In this document: positions 23,707 through 32,191 of the stretch, one piece after another | Layout of the letters: the number at the start of each line of letters is the position of its first letter | How positions within the stretch are numbered: the first letter of the stretch is position 1 | NCBI GenBank assembly: GCA_017577485.1 | Contig: PKRI01000019.1 | Coordinates: 1-35,799, forward strand | Direction: 5' to 3' | From: Bacillota bacterium | GTDB taxonomy: Bacteria; Bacillota; Sulfobacillia; Thermaerobacterales; RSA17 | Length of the DNA: 35,799 nt | The notes under the pieces: generated by a model | Database searches by the model: none | What the model saw: only the letters and a program-made list of their open reading frames with translations | What the model was told of the DNA's origin: nothing | Position numbers and translations under genes: made by a program

Positions 23707-24422
23707 CAGGCCTGGCCGCCCTGCAGCGCTGCGGGCACCAGGGGCCGCATGACGATCTGGTTCAGGATGACCCCCCGGGGTTGCGACGCCACCACCGCCA
23801 CCATCTCCGCCACGTCTTCGGGCCGGAGGGAGTAATCCCGGGGCGGCGTGCCGCCGAAGTGGGTCTGGACCGAGCCCGGGCAGATGGCCGACACCTTGAG
23901 CTCATACGGTTTCAGTTCCTGGATCAGCGTTTCGGTCAGGGCGATCACGCCCCACTTGGAGGCGCAGTAGCCGGCGCCCCGCGGGAAGGTCACCAGGCCG
24001 GCCACCGAGGCGATGTTGATGATGTGGCCGCTGCGGCGCTCCTTCATATGGGGCACGAAGGCCCGGCACATCAGGTACGCGCCCTTGAGGTTGACGTCGA
24101 ACATCTCATCCCACTGCTCAGGCGTCAATTCCTCAATGAGGCCGAAGTGGCCGACCCCGGCGTTGTTGACCAGGATGTCCACGTGCCCCAGGCGGTCCAG
24201 AGCCAGGTCCCGGACCCCGTCCACGGCGGCCGGGTCGCGGATGTCGGCCGCGGCGGGGATCACGGTCCCGGGCAGTTCCCGGGCCAGTTCTTCCAGGGCG
24301 TCCCGGGAGCGCGCCACCGCCACCATGCGTACCCCCTCGGCCGCCAGGCGCCGGACGATGGCACGGCCGATGCCCCGGCTGGCCCCGGTGACCACGGCGG
24401 TACGACCCTGCAGAGCGCTCAT
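23706..24422 (-). CDS. Short-chain dehydrogenase/reductase
   Basis: 238 residues, a classical SDR. TGASRGIG (12-19) binds the cofactor, NNAG follows in the fourth strand region, and the Ser of INIASVAG with YCASK forms the catalytic set. Arginine after the TGAS motif and in VARSRD suggests NADP(H) preference. The substrate is unknown. The start codon is ATG at 24422; upstream CCGGGGGGATGTACGC gives a G-rich ribosome site. It is divergent from the FAD oxidoreductase gene. Confidence 0.88.
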   Translation of the reverse strand: MSALQGRTAVVTGASRGIGRAIVRRLAAEGVRMVAVARSRDALEELARELPGTVIPAAADIRDPAAVDGVRDLALDRLGHVDILVNNAGVGHFGLIEELTPEQWDEMFDVNLKGAYLMCRAFVPHMKERRSGHIINIASVAGLVTFPRGAGYCASKWGVIALTETLIQELKPYELKVSAICPGSVQTHFGGTPPRDYSLRPEDVAEMVAVVASQPRGVILNQIVMRPLVPAALQGGQA

Positions 24423-24465
24423 GCGTACATCCCCCCGGCGGTGAGGGTATCACAGGGCGGGTTCC

Positions 24466-24494
24466 TTGACGACTCGGGCCCGCTCCAGTAAGAT
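24466..24494 (+). promoter_or_regulatory. Sigma-A type promoter of the FAD oxidoreductase gene
   Basis: TTGACG (24466-24471), a 17-nt spacer and TAAGAT (24489-24494), giving five of six and four of six consensus matches. The leader to the GTG at 24541 would be about 40 nt. Confidence 0.7.
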
Positions 24495-24540
24495 GGGCGC
24501 GGCGTGCGGCCGTCGTTTCTTGGCACCGGGGAGGATCCAC

Positions 24541-25761
24541 GTGACTTCTGAAGTGCGGCGGTACGTAGTCGTAGGCAACGGCGTCGCAGGCACCACGGCC
24601 GCAGAGACCATCCGCAAGCACGACCCCAACGGGCGCGTCACCCTCATCACCGATGAACCTTATCCCCTGTACAACCGCGTGGCGCTCCCGCGCTTCCTGC
24701 GGGGCGACATCGACCAGCGCCGGGTGATGATGCGCGACGTGGAAGCCCACCAGCGCAAGGGCATCGACCTGCGCCTGGGCACACGGGTGACCCGGGTCAA
24801 CCTCCAGGAGCGCACGGTGCTGCTGCAGGACGGCCAGGAAATGCCCTTCGACCGCCTGCTTCTGGCCACCGGCGGCCGGCCCCGGCGGCTGCAGGTGCCG
24901 GGGGCCGACGCCCGGGGGATTCACTACTTCCAGACGCTGGACGATGCCCGCCGGCTGCGGGAGCACGCGCGGGGAGCCAGGCGGGCCGTCACCGTCGGCG
25001 GCAGTTACATCGCTTACGAACTGACGGAAGGCCTGCGGTCCCTGGGCCTGGAGGTCACCTGGCTGATCCGCGGGCCCCGCTTCCTGCACCGGGTGCTGGA
25101 CGAGCAGGGGGGCCTGCTGGTGGACGACATCGCCCGCCGCCACGGGGTCAACGTGGTCTACGGCGAGGAAGTGGCGAGGGTCCAGGTGCGGGACGGCGTG
25201 GTCACCGGCGTGGAGACCACCGGCGGGCGGCACATCGACTGCGACATCGTCGCCTGCGGCCTGGGCCTGATCCTCAACGTCGAGTTCCTCCAGGACTCCG
25301 GCATCGAGATGGGGCGGGGCATCCTCACCGACGCCCGCCTGGAGACCAACGTGCCGGGGGTCTTCGCCGCGGGCGACGTGGCCGAGTTCTTCGACACCTT
25401 CATCCAGCGCCACAACGTGATGGGTACCTGGAACAACGCCCAGGGTCACGGGCGGGTGGCCGGGGTCAACATGACCGGCGGGGACCGCCGCTACACCGAC
25501 GTGCCCCACTACACCACCACCCTGTTCGACTCCACCATGACCGCCATCGGCATGACCACCGAAGTGGATCCCAATCTGGAGTCGGTGGTCCTCTGTGACC
25601 GCAAGGCCGGTTCCTACCGCCGGCTGTTCTTCGACGCCGAGGACCGCCTGGTGGGGGCCGTCCTGATCGGCGACCTGACGCCGCGCCGGGAGATCGCCCA
25701 GATGATCACGGCCCGCCAGCGGGTGACGGACCGGCAGCAGGTGCTGGAGCGCCTCAAGTAG
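24541..25761 (+). CDS. FAD/NAD(P)-dependent oxidoreductase (NirB/rubredoxin-reductase-like)
   Basis: 406 residues from GTG 24541, with GGGGAGG about 6 nt upstream. The FAD-binding VVVGNGVAGTTAAETI opens the protein. LLLATGGRPR and the C-terminal GVFAAGDVAEF complete the FAD site. The NAD-binding motif is VGGSYIAYEL, a variant of GGGxxGxE. No redox-active CxxC pair or iron-sulfur ligands are seen, so electrons probably pass to a separate partner. The substrate cannot be assigned. A frame extends upstream to 24466 but overlaps the promoter, so the later start was preferred. Confidence 0.85.
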   Translation: MTSEVRRYVVVGNGVAGTTAAETIRKHDPNGRVTLITDEPYPLYNRVALPRFLRGDIDQRRVMMRDVEAHQRKGIDLRLGTRVTRVNLQERTVLLQDGQEMPFDRLLLATGGRPRRLQVPGADARGIHYFQTLDDARRLREHARGARRAVTVGGSYIAYELTEGLRSLGLEVTWLIRGPRFLHRVLDEQGGLLVDDIARRHGVNVVYGEEVARVQVRDGVVTGVETTGGRHIDCDIVACGLGLILNVEFLQDSGIEMGRGILTDARLETNVPGVFAAGDVAEFFDTFIQRHNVMGTWNNAQGHGRVAGVNMTGGDRRYTDVPHYTTTLFDSTMTAIGMTTEVDPNLESVVLCDRKAGSYRRLFFDAEDRLVGAVLIGDLTPRREIAQMITARQRVTDRQQVLERLK

Positions 25762-25797
25762 CCACCTTCCCGGGGCGACCACCGGGAGCGATGCTCG

Positions 25798-26756
25798 ATG
25801 CCGGCAGCGCAGGACAACCGGGAACCCCGCTGGCGGCCCGCCACCGTCGCCGCCCACGCCTTCGACGAGACCGGCGCCGGGACCACCCGGCCGGCGGCCC
25901 CTGCCGTCCACCTGGCGTCGGTGTACACCTTCCGCGATCTCGAGCACGTGGACCGGGTCTGGACCGGTGCCGAAGAAGGCTACGTGTACGGCCGCTACGC
26001 CACGCCCAACGTCCGGGCTGTGGAGGCTGCGGTGGCCAGGCTGGAGGGGGCGGAGGCGGGCCTGGCCTGCGCTTCGGGCAGGTGGCCCGGGCCTCGGGCG
26101 CCCGCCTGGTGGTGGACGCCACCTTCGCCTCGCCCGTCCTGTGCCGGCCCCTGGAGTGGGGGGCCGACGCGGTGGTCCACAGCGCCACCAAGTACCTCAG
26201 CGGCCACGGGGACGTGGTGGCCGGGGTGGCCGCCGGCAGCGCAGCGCTGATGGACGCTGCCCGCGACCTCTGCGGGCGCTTCGGCGCCAGCCTGGACCCC
26301 TTCGCCGCCTGGCTCACCCTGCGCGGCATGGCCACCCTGGACCTGCGGGTCCGGCGCCAGGCCGAAAACGCCCTGCGGTTGGCCCGTTTCCTGGCGGAGC
26401 ACCCGGCCGTGAGCCGGGTGGACTACCCGGGGCTGCCCGGGGACCCCGATCACGAGGTGGCTCGCCGGCTGCTGCCCGGGGGCGCCGGCGGCATGCTGGC
26501 TTTCGAGCTGGCGGGCGGCGAGGCCGCCGTCGATACCTTCGTGCGCGGCCTGCGCCTGATCCGGTTTGCCCCCAGCCTGGGCGACATCAAGACCACCGTC
26601 TCGCATCCCCTCAAGACGTCCCACCGCACCGTGGATCCCGGCACCCTGGCGCGGCTGGGCATCACGCCGGGCCTGGTCCGCGTGTCGGTGGGCATCGAGG
26701 ATCCCGACGACCTGATCGCCGACCTGGCCGGCGCCCTGGAAGGCCTGACCGCATAG
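25798..26756 (+). pseudogene. Cys/Met-metabolism PLP enzyme (cystathionine gamma-synthase family), internal deletion and frameshift
   Basis: From ATG 25798 the frame encodes a normal N terminus (VYTFRDLEHVDRVW, YVYGRYATPNVRAVEAAVARLEGAEAGLACASG) to about 26079. The next family segment is missing, and the protein resumes one frame over with QVARASGARLVVDATFASP and HSATKYLSGHGDVVAG (PLP lysine), ending at 26756. The two parts total about 318 codons against about 390-400 for the family, so roughly 75-85 residues are lost, including the segment after CASGM that holds the PLP-stacking Tyr and other active-site residues. A simple frameshift could not restore it. It is either a real pseudogene or an assembly fault. 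Confidence 0.85.
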
Positions 26757-26841
26757 GGCACGGTTTCCTTCATAACAATGAGCATGGAACCGGGCCGGCC
26801 CGTGACCTGTCAGCCAGCAGCGCCGACCAGGGGTGATCCGC

Positions 26842-27360
26842 ATGCCGCGCCGGCGGCGAGCCGACTTCGCGGAGGTGGCCCAGCGCATCGAGGCCTTCCT
26901 GCTTCGCGTGCTGATCCTGGTCCTGCTGCTGGTGGTGACGGCTCAGGGAATGCTGTCCTACGAAGCGCTGCGGCCGTGGCTGTCCTATGTGGACCGCCTG
27001 GAAGGCAGGGCCTATGACCCCGAGGACCTGTACGGCGACGCCGTGGGCGCTACGTTCCTGTCGGGCGAGGGCGAGCGGGTGCTGACGGTGTCCCTGATGG
27101 TGGTCAGCGCGCCGTCGGCGCCCGACGTGCACCTGCTGATCAACGGCTTTCCCGTGGCCCGCTTCATCGACCCGCAGGTCACCATCGAGGTCCACGAGGG
27201 CGACCGCCTGGAACTGGACGGGCGGGGAACCGCCGAGGTGGTGCGGGTAAGGGTGGTGGACGCCGCTCCGGCGGTGACGGAGCCTGCCCAGGGCCGCGAG
27301 ATCATCCTCCATGGCGACCGCAAAGTGCTGGGCACCGTGCGCACGGGGTCGGGGCCGTGA
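26842..27360 (+). CDS. Membrane-anchored protein of unknown function
   Basis: 172 residues from ATG 26842, which has AGGGGTGAT 4 nt upstream; an in-frame GTG at 26833 lies inside that site. A basic N terminus (MPRRRRADF) precedes one membrane helix (about 19-36), then an exported domain rich in strands (LTVSLMVVSAPSAPDVHLLINGFPVARF). No family recognised. It precedes the aroH-cmk gene, where several Firmicutes carry small poorly known proteins. Confidence 0.65.
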   Translation: MPRRRRADFAEVAQRIEAFLLRVLILVLLLVVTAQGMLSYEALRPWLSYVDRLEGRAYDPEDLYGDAVGATFLSGEGERVLTVSLMVVSAPSAPDVHLLINGFPVARFIDPQVTIEVHEGDRLELDGRGTAEVVRVRVVDAAPAVTEPAQGREIILHGDRKVLGTVRTGSGP

Positions 27361-27409
27361 GGCGCGGCGTCCCGCCCGGCGGCGGGCCCCCCTCGTCCGG
27401 GCCGCCGGG

Positions 27410-27430
27410 CCCGTGCTATAATTGCACGGG
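27410..27430 (+). promoter_or_regulatory. Extended -10 promoter inside a 7-bp inverted repeat
   Basis: TGCTATAAT gives an extended -10 (TATAAT at 27417-27422). It is flanked by CCCGTGC (27410-27416) and GCACGGG (27424-27430), a perfect inverted repeat. No good -35 is seen. A T-rich run, CTTTTTCTTT, follows at 27441-27450. The gene starts at 27475. Confidence 0.6.
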
Positions 27431-27474
27431 TCAACAGGCCCTTTTTCTTTGCGCCGGGAGGGTGTGAGCAGCGG

Positions 27475-28566
27475 GTGTCGCGTCCGGTGGTGCGAGGTGT
27501 GCGGGGAGCCGTTTCCGTCACCGAAAACACCCGCGACGCCATCCTGGCCGCCACGCGCCGGCTGCTGCAGGAACTCCAGGCGCGCAACGGCTTCGATCCC
27601 GCCGACCTGGCCAGCATCATCTTTACCGCCACGCCCGACCTCAACGCCGCTTTCCCCGCCGAGGCCGCCCGCCAGTTGGGCTGGACCCACGTGCCCCTGC
27701 TGAGTTCCGTTGAGGTGGACGTGCCCGGCGCGCCGCCGCGCATCGTCCGGGTGCTGGTGCACTGGAACACCGCCCGGACCGCCGAGGAGATCCAGCACGT
27801 CTACCTGGGCGAGGCCCGGTCGCTGCGGCCCGACCTGGTCGAATCCGGCGCGCCGCTCCCGGCAGGCGGGGCCGGCGAGGGGGCGGGCGCCGTCATCACC
27901 ATCGACGGGCCCGCGGGGGCCGGCAAGAGCACCGTGGCCCGGCGCCTGGCCCAGCGCCTGGGTTACCTTTACATCGACACCGGCGCCATGTACCGGGCGC
28001 TGACGCTGGCGGCGCTGCGGCGCGGCGTGTCGCCCGACGACGAGGAGGCGCTGGTGCGGCTGGCGTCCACGGTGCGCATCGAACTGGAACCTGGGCCCGG
28101 CGGCACGCGGGTGCTGCTGGACGGCGAGGACGTCACCGCCGAGATCCGCCACCCCGACGTCAACCGGGCCGTATCGCAGGTGTCGGGCATCGCCGGGGTG
28201 CGGGCGCCGCTGGTGGAGCAGCAGCGGAGGCTGGCCGGACGGGGCGGCGTGGTGCTGGAAGGCCGCGACACCGGCACCCACGTGATGCCCACGGCCGACT
28301 GCAAGGTGTATCTCACGGCGACCTTCGAGGAACGGGTGCGCCGGCGCCACGCCGACCTGCGGCAGCAGGGGTACGACGTGGACCTCAGCCAGGTGGAGGC
28401 CGACATCGCCGGCCGGGACCGCACCGACTCCACCCGCAGCGTGGCTCCCCTGGTGAAGCCCGAGGGAGCGGTGGTCATCGACTCCACGGGCCTGACGGTG
28501 GACGAGGTGGTGGACCGCATCCTGGAGGCGTGCGGACCGACCCTGAGGGAGCGGGCCGGCTCATGA
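27475..28566 (+). CDS. cmk: Chorismate mutase (AroH) - cytidylate kinase fusion
   Basis: 363 residues in one unbroken frame. Residues 1-122 are an AroH-type chorismate mutase: RGVRGAVSV, FTATPDLNAAFPA, EVDVPG, HVYLGEA and LRPDL; by position Arg10, Phe60, Glu80, Arg92, Tyr110 and Arg118 match the Bacillus AroH active-site set. A Gly/Ala-rich linker (123-138) leads to a complete cytidylate kinase (139-363) with P-loop GPAGAGKST (145-153), YIDTGAMYRA, EGRDTGTHV and RDRTDS. One half makes prephenate for Phe/Tyr, the other phosphorylates CMP/dCMP. GTG 27475 has GGAGGGTG about 10 nt upstream. The stop overlaps the plsC start (ATGA). Confidence 0.92.
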   Translation: MSRPVVRGVRGAVSVTENTRDAILAATRRLLQELQARNGFDPADLASIIFTATPDLNAAFPAEAARQLGWTHVPLLSSVEVDVPGAPPRIVRVLVHWNTARTAEEIQHVYLGEARSLRPDLVESGAPLPAGGAGEGAGAVITIDGPAGAGKSTVARRLAQRLGYLYIDTGAMYRALTLAALRRGVSPDDEEALVRLASTVRIELEPGPGGTRVLLDGEDVTAEIRHPDVNRAVSQVSGIAGVRAPLVEQQRRLAGRGGVVLEGRDTGTHVMPTADCKVYLTATFEERVRRRHADLRQQGYDVDLSQVEADIAGRDRTDSTRSVAPLVKPEGAVVIDSTGLTVDEVVDRILEACGPTLRERAGS

Positions 28567-29174
28567 GCCGCTGGCTCTACGCCCTGGGCAAGGCCTTTTT
28601 CACCGTCATCTTCGCCGTCTTTTACCGCTGGGACGTGCGCGGCCGGGAGAACGTGCCCCGCGAGGGTCCCGTGCTGCTGTGCGCCAACCATTTCGACTGG
28701 TGGGACCCGCCGCTGGTGGGGACGGCCGCGCCCCGGCCCGTATTCTTTATGGCGAAAGAGGAACTTTTCCGTTACCCTGTTTTGGGGACGCTCCTGCCTA
28801 AGGTGGGTGCGTTTCCGGTGCGCCGGGGAACGCCGGACCGCCGGGCGCTGAGGGCGGCCCTGGACCTGCTGGCCCAGGGCCAGGTGGTCGGCATTTTCCC
28901 GGAAGGCACCAGGAGCCGCGATGGACGCCTGCTGCCCGCCCAGCCCGGCGCCGCCATGCTGGCGGTTCGGTCCAGGGCGCCGGTGGTTCCCGTGGCCATC
29001 GCCGGCCCTTACCGGCTGTTCCGGCCGATTCGGGTGCGCTTTGGTGAACCCTTCGAACTCACCGAATACTACGATCGGCGCCTGTCCAACGATGCCCTGC
29101 TGGAAGCCGGCGCCCGTATCATGGAGCGGATTCGGCGGCTGCTGCCCCCGGAGCAGGGGGGCGCGGCCGAGTGA
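28563..29174 (+). CDS. plsC: 1-acyl-sn-glycerol-3-phosphate acyltransferase
   Basis: 203 residues. The catalytic NHFDWWDPP (HX4D motif) and FPEGTRSRDG (substrate site) are present, with VPVAIAGPY as block IV. An N-terminal hydrophobic helix (GKAFFTVIFAVFY) holds it at the membrane. It adds the second acyl chain in phosphatidic acid synthesis. ATG 28563 overlaps the cmk stop. A cmk-plsC-rpsA order is frequent in clostridia. Confidence 0.92.
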   Translation: MSRWLYALGKAFFTVIFAVFYRWDVRGRENVPREGPVLLCANHFDWWDPPLVGTAAPRPVFFMAKEELFRYPVLGTLLPKVGAFPVRRGTPDRRALRAALDLLAQGQVVGIFPEGTRSRDGRLLPAQPGAAMLAVRSRAPVVPVAIAGPYRLFRPIRVRFGEPFELTEYYDRRLSNDALLEAGARIMERIRRLLPPEQGGAAE

Positions 29175-29226
29175 CCCGGACGGCGATGGGTTCTGGGCCG
29201 GGTTGTGGCGGAAGGAGGAGGTCGGC

Positions 29227-31038
29227 GTGAGTCATCTGGATGATCCCCGGGAGGCTGGCCGCGTAGGGCCGGACGAACCGCAGCCGGCGGAGCCGGCGGG
29301 CGAAGCCGCCCCCGGGCAGCCTGGGGAGGAGGAGATCGCAGAGACGCCAGCGGAAACGGCGGCCGTCGAGGCCGCTGAGGAGCCTGAGACCACCGTGCCT
29401 GAAACCACCGCGGAGGGGCAGGCGGAAGGCCGCGGTGAAGACGCGGCCGAACCTGCGCCCGCCGGCGAGGATGCGGGTGAGCCGGCGGCTGCCGGTGACG
29501 AAGGCGCCCAGTCGCCGGTGGAACCCGAGCCCTTTGAACCGGAGCCGGTGGAAAGGGTTTCGCAGGGCGACGTGCTGCGCGGTGTGATCCGCAGGGTCCA
29601 GGACGACGGCCTGGTGGTGGACGTGGGCTACAAGGCCGACGGCTTCGTGCCCCGCAGCGAGCTGACGCTGGGGCCCGGCCAGAGCCCCCGCGACCTCTTC
29701 GAAGAGGGCCAGGCGGTCTACGTTTCCGTGCTGAGCGTCGATCCCCGCGACGGGGGCCTTCTCCTTTCCGAGCGGCGCGCCCGCTCCCAGCGGGCCTGGG
29801 CCGACCTCGAACAGGCCATGGCCGAAGGACGCATCATCAAGGCGCCGGTGGTGGAGGCCGTCAAGGGCGGCCTGATCGTCGACGTGGGCCTCCGGGCCTT
29901 CATGCCGGCGTCCCACGTGGAGCGCGGCTTCGTCAAGGACCTGAACCGCTACGTGGGACAGGCGGTGCGGGCCCGGGTCATCGAGATGGACCGCTCCAAG
30001 GGCCGCGTCATCCTGTCCCAGAAGAGCGTCCTTGAAGAAGAGCACGAGCGCCGCCGCCAGGAGACCTGGGCGTCCCTGGAGGACGGCCAGATCCGCAAGG
30101 GCATCGTCAAGGGCATCACCGACTTCGGCGCCTTCATCGACCTGGGCGGCGTGGACGGCCTGCTGCACGTGTCCGAACTGGCCTGGGGCCGGGTGGAGCG
30201 GCCTTCCGACGTGCTCACCGAGGGTCAGGAGGTCACCGTCAAGGTTCTGAAGGTGGACCGGGAGCGGGAGCGGGTCAGCCTGAGCCTGAAGCAGACCCAG
30301 CCTGATCCCTGGGAAGGGGCGGCCGCCCGCTACCCCGAGGGCTCGTGGGTGACGGGCCGGGTGGTGCGCCTGGCTCCCTTCGGCGCCTTCGTGGAACTGC
30401 AGCCGGGCGTGGAAGGCCTGGTCCACATCAGCGAGATGGCGGAGCGCCACGTGGCCAAACCCGAGGACGTGGTCCAACCGGGCGATATCGTGCAGTGCCG
30501 GGTGCTGCGGGTCCAGGAGGACCAGCGCCGCATCAGCCTGAGCCTCAAGCCCGAACCCCAGCGGCGGCCGGAGATTCCCCCCGCCGAGCGGGAGGGCGGC
30601 GAAGGCCGGCGGTCCGGCCGGCGCCGCGGCCGCGACCGGCGCCGGGGCGGCGACCGGGAGCGGGCCAGGGTCGAACTGCCCGGGCGCGAGCCTGAAGGCA
30701 TCACGCTGGGTGAGATGTTCGGCGACCTGTTCCAGCAGACGCGGCAGATGCTGGTCAATGAGCAGCGGGCCCGGGGCCTGGCCGCCGACGATGACGGGAG
30801 CGGGGAAGACGACGACCTGACGCCGCAGGGCGCCGCCGAACCGGCGGGCGACGACGAGGCGGCGGCGGCCCGGGCGGACGCCGACGTCGAGCAGCCTGAA
30901 GGCGAGGCTGACCAGGGCCCCGAGGGCGCCGAGGACGCCGACGGCACCGGGGGCAGCCACGAGGTTGCCGAGGGCGCCGAGGCAGGCGGCGAACCCGCCG
31001 AACCCGGCCGGCCGGAGGACGATACGCAAGACGGCTGA
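29227..31038 (+). CDS. rpsA: Ribosomal protein S1-like RNA-binding protein with long charged extensions
   Basis: 603 residues. Four S1 domains lie at about 112-183, 202-266, 286-356 and 372-441; the third (GIVKGITDFGAFIDLGGVDGLLHVSEL) and fourth (GRVVRLAPFGAFVEL) are the most canonical. They are framed by an acidic Glu/Pro/Ala-rich N terminus (1-110), an Arg/Gly-rich patch (456-482) and an acidic tail (about 510-603). Firmicutes YpfD is about 380 residues, so the extra mass is in the extensions. GTG 29227 has AAGGAGG at about 8 nt. It follows plsC after 52 nt. Confidence 0.88.
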   Translation: MSHLDDPREAGRVGPDEPQPAEPAGEAAPGQPGEEEIAETPAETAAVEAAEEPETTVPETTAEGQAEGRGEDAAEPAPAGEDAGEPAAAGDEGAQSPVEPEPFEPEPVERVSQGDVLRGVIRRVQDDGLVVDVGYKADGFVPRSELTLGPGQSPRDLFEEGQAVYVSVLSVDPRDGGLLLSERRARSQRAWADLEQAMAEGRIIKAPVVEAVKGGLIVDVGLRAFMPASHVERGFVKDLNRYVGQAVRARVIEMDRSKGRVILSQKSVLEEEHERRRQETWASLEDGQIRKGIVKGITDFGAFIDLGGVDGLLHVSELAWGRVERPSDVLTEGQEVTVKVLKVDRERERVSLSLKQTQPDPWEGAAARYPEGSWVTGRVVRLAPFGAFVELQPGVEGLVHISEMAERHVAKPEDVVQPGDIVQCRVLRVQEDQRRISLSLKPEPQRRPEIPPAEREGGEGRRSGRRRGRDRRRGGDRERARVELPGREPEGITLGEMFGDLFQQTRQMLVNEQRARGLAADDDGSGEDDDLTPQGAAEPAGDDEAAAARADADVEQPEGEADQGPEGAEDADGTGGSHEVAEGAEAGGEPAEPGRPEDDTQDG

Positions 31039-31052
31039 AGCCCCGCGCCATA

Positions 31053-31081
31053 CTACCCCCGCAGCCAGCGGACGGGGGTAG
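31053..31081 (+). promoter_or_regulatory. Hairpin covering the YIEGIA gene ribosome site
   Basis: CTACCCCCG (31053-31061) and CGGGGGTAG (31073-31081) form a perfect 9-bp stem with an 11-nt loop. The 3' arm contains the GGGGGTAG part of the ribosome site just before GTG 31087. It may be a weak terminator after rpsA, or it may limit translation of the sporulation gene. Confidence 0.5.
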
Positions 31082-31086
31082 GAGCG

Positions 31087-32010
31087 GTGGATGGGCCCAC
31101 CCTGTGGGCGTTCGCCATGGGGACGGCGGCGGGGTTCCTGGTGCGCCTGCTGGTGCTGCGCGTCGACTACCGCCAGTACCCCAGTTGCCCGCACAATTAC
31201 CTGGCTCACCTGACGGTCGGGTTCATCGCGGCCGTCATCGGCGCCATGTTCACGCCGGCCCTGCTGGCCGGCGAGTATGCCGCCGTCACCTTCCTGACCC
31301 TGGCGGCCACCCAGTTCCGCGAGGTCCGCTCGGTGGAGCGGGAGACCCTGCGCAGCCTGGAGCAGTCGCTGCTGGTGGCGCGGGGTCCCGACTACATCGA
31401 GGGCATCGCCGCGGTGTTCGAAGCCCGCAACTACCTGGCCATGGCGGCGGCCCTGACCACGGCCACGGTGGGCCTGGCAGCCGACCGCCTGCTGGGCCCG
31501 TATCTCTTCTGGCCGGCGGCGGTCGGGGCGGGGGTGCTGACCCTGGTGCTGGCCCTGGGCCTGCGCAGCGGCGGCCGCGTGGGCGACGTGGCCGACGTGC
31601 GCCCGGCGCGCCTGCGCTTCGAGGGCCCCAGCCTCTACGTGGACGACATCTACATCATGAACGTGGGCTCCCCCGAGGCTCGGGAACAGGTCCTGCGCTG
31701 GGGGCGCGCCTACCTGCTCCGCGCCCGCAGCGAGGAGGCGGCGGCAAAGCTGTCGCACCCGGGCCAGCGCCAGGCCATCCTGCACGACGTCTGCGCCGTG
31801 CTGGGCACCCGCAAGGACCTGGCCATGCCCGAACTGACGCCCATGATCCGCCAGCAGGTGGAGACCGGCGACCTGGGCGTGTACGTCACCCCGGCGGTGG
31901 GCGACGACGGGGCGGTGATGGCGGTGATCCGGCGGGTGCCGCTGCTGGAGTCGGCCCGGGGCAGCGACCCGGGCGGTTTCGACGCCGGGGGGTCGCGGCG
32001 TGAAGGCTGA
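31087..32010 (+). CDS. YIEGIA family sporulation protein (YphB/SeaA type)
   Basis: 307 residues. The name motif is present in PDYIEGIAAVFEARNYLAM. N-terminal membrane helices (about 6-24 and 40-60) and a further hydrophobic pair (about 118-158) precede a C-terminal cytosolic domain. The family is confined to sporeformers; the Bacillus member next to der is linked to spore envelope assembly. GTG 31087 was chosen by frame; a nearby ATG at 31091 is out of frame. It overlaps the next gene by 11 nt. Confidence 0.85.
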   Translation: MDGPTLWAFAMGTAAGFLVRLLVLRVDYRQYPSCPHNYLAHLTVGFIAAVIGAMFTPALLAGEYAAVTFLTLAATQFREVRSVERETLRSLEQSLLVARGPDYIEGIAAVFEARNYLAMAAALTTATVGLAADRLLGPYLFWPAAVGAGVLTLVLALGLRSGGRVGDVADVRPARLRFEGPSLYVDDIYIMNVGSPEAREQVLRWGRAYLLRARSEEAAAKLSHPGQRQAILHDVCAVLGTRKDLAMPELTPMIRQQVETGDLGVYVTPAVGDDGAVMAVIRRVPLLESARGSDPGGFDAGGSRREG

Positions 32011-32191
32011 ACTCCTCAAGGTCATCCTTGCGGTGGTGGCCCTGCCCGGCGCCCAGGTGGAGGGGAACGTGCCCATCCTGCGCGCCGCCGACCGGGCCAG
32101 CGCCGAGAAGAAGGCCGACCTGATCGCCCGCATCCTGGACGCCATGGTCCACGACGTGGGAGACGGCGTCTTCCTCATCGTCCGCCATTGA
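32000..32191 (+). CDS. Capping complex subunit for YIEGIA
   Basis: 63 residues from GTG 32000, overlapping the YIEGIA gene. The sequence ILAVVALPGAQVEGNVPILRA and the ending VGDGVFLIVRH match the small protein annotated as the partner of YIEGIA proteins. No membrane helix is evident. It probably binds the cytosolic part of the YIEGIA protein; this is inferred from the family name and adjacency. Confidence 0.8.
   Translation: MKAELLKVILAVVALPGAQVEGNVPILRAADRASAEKKADLIARILDAMVHDVGDGVFLIVRH

Noticed and set aside
26079..26082. Programmed frameshift in the PLP gene
   Set aside because: No slippery sequence is present, and a frameshift alone cannot restore the roughly 80 missing residues.
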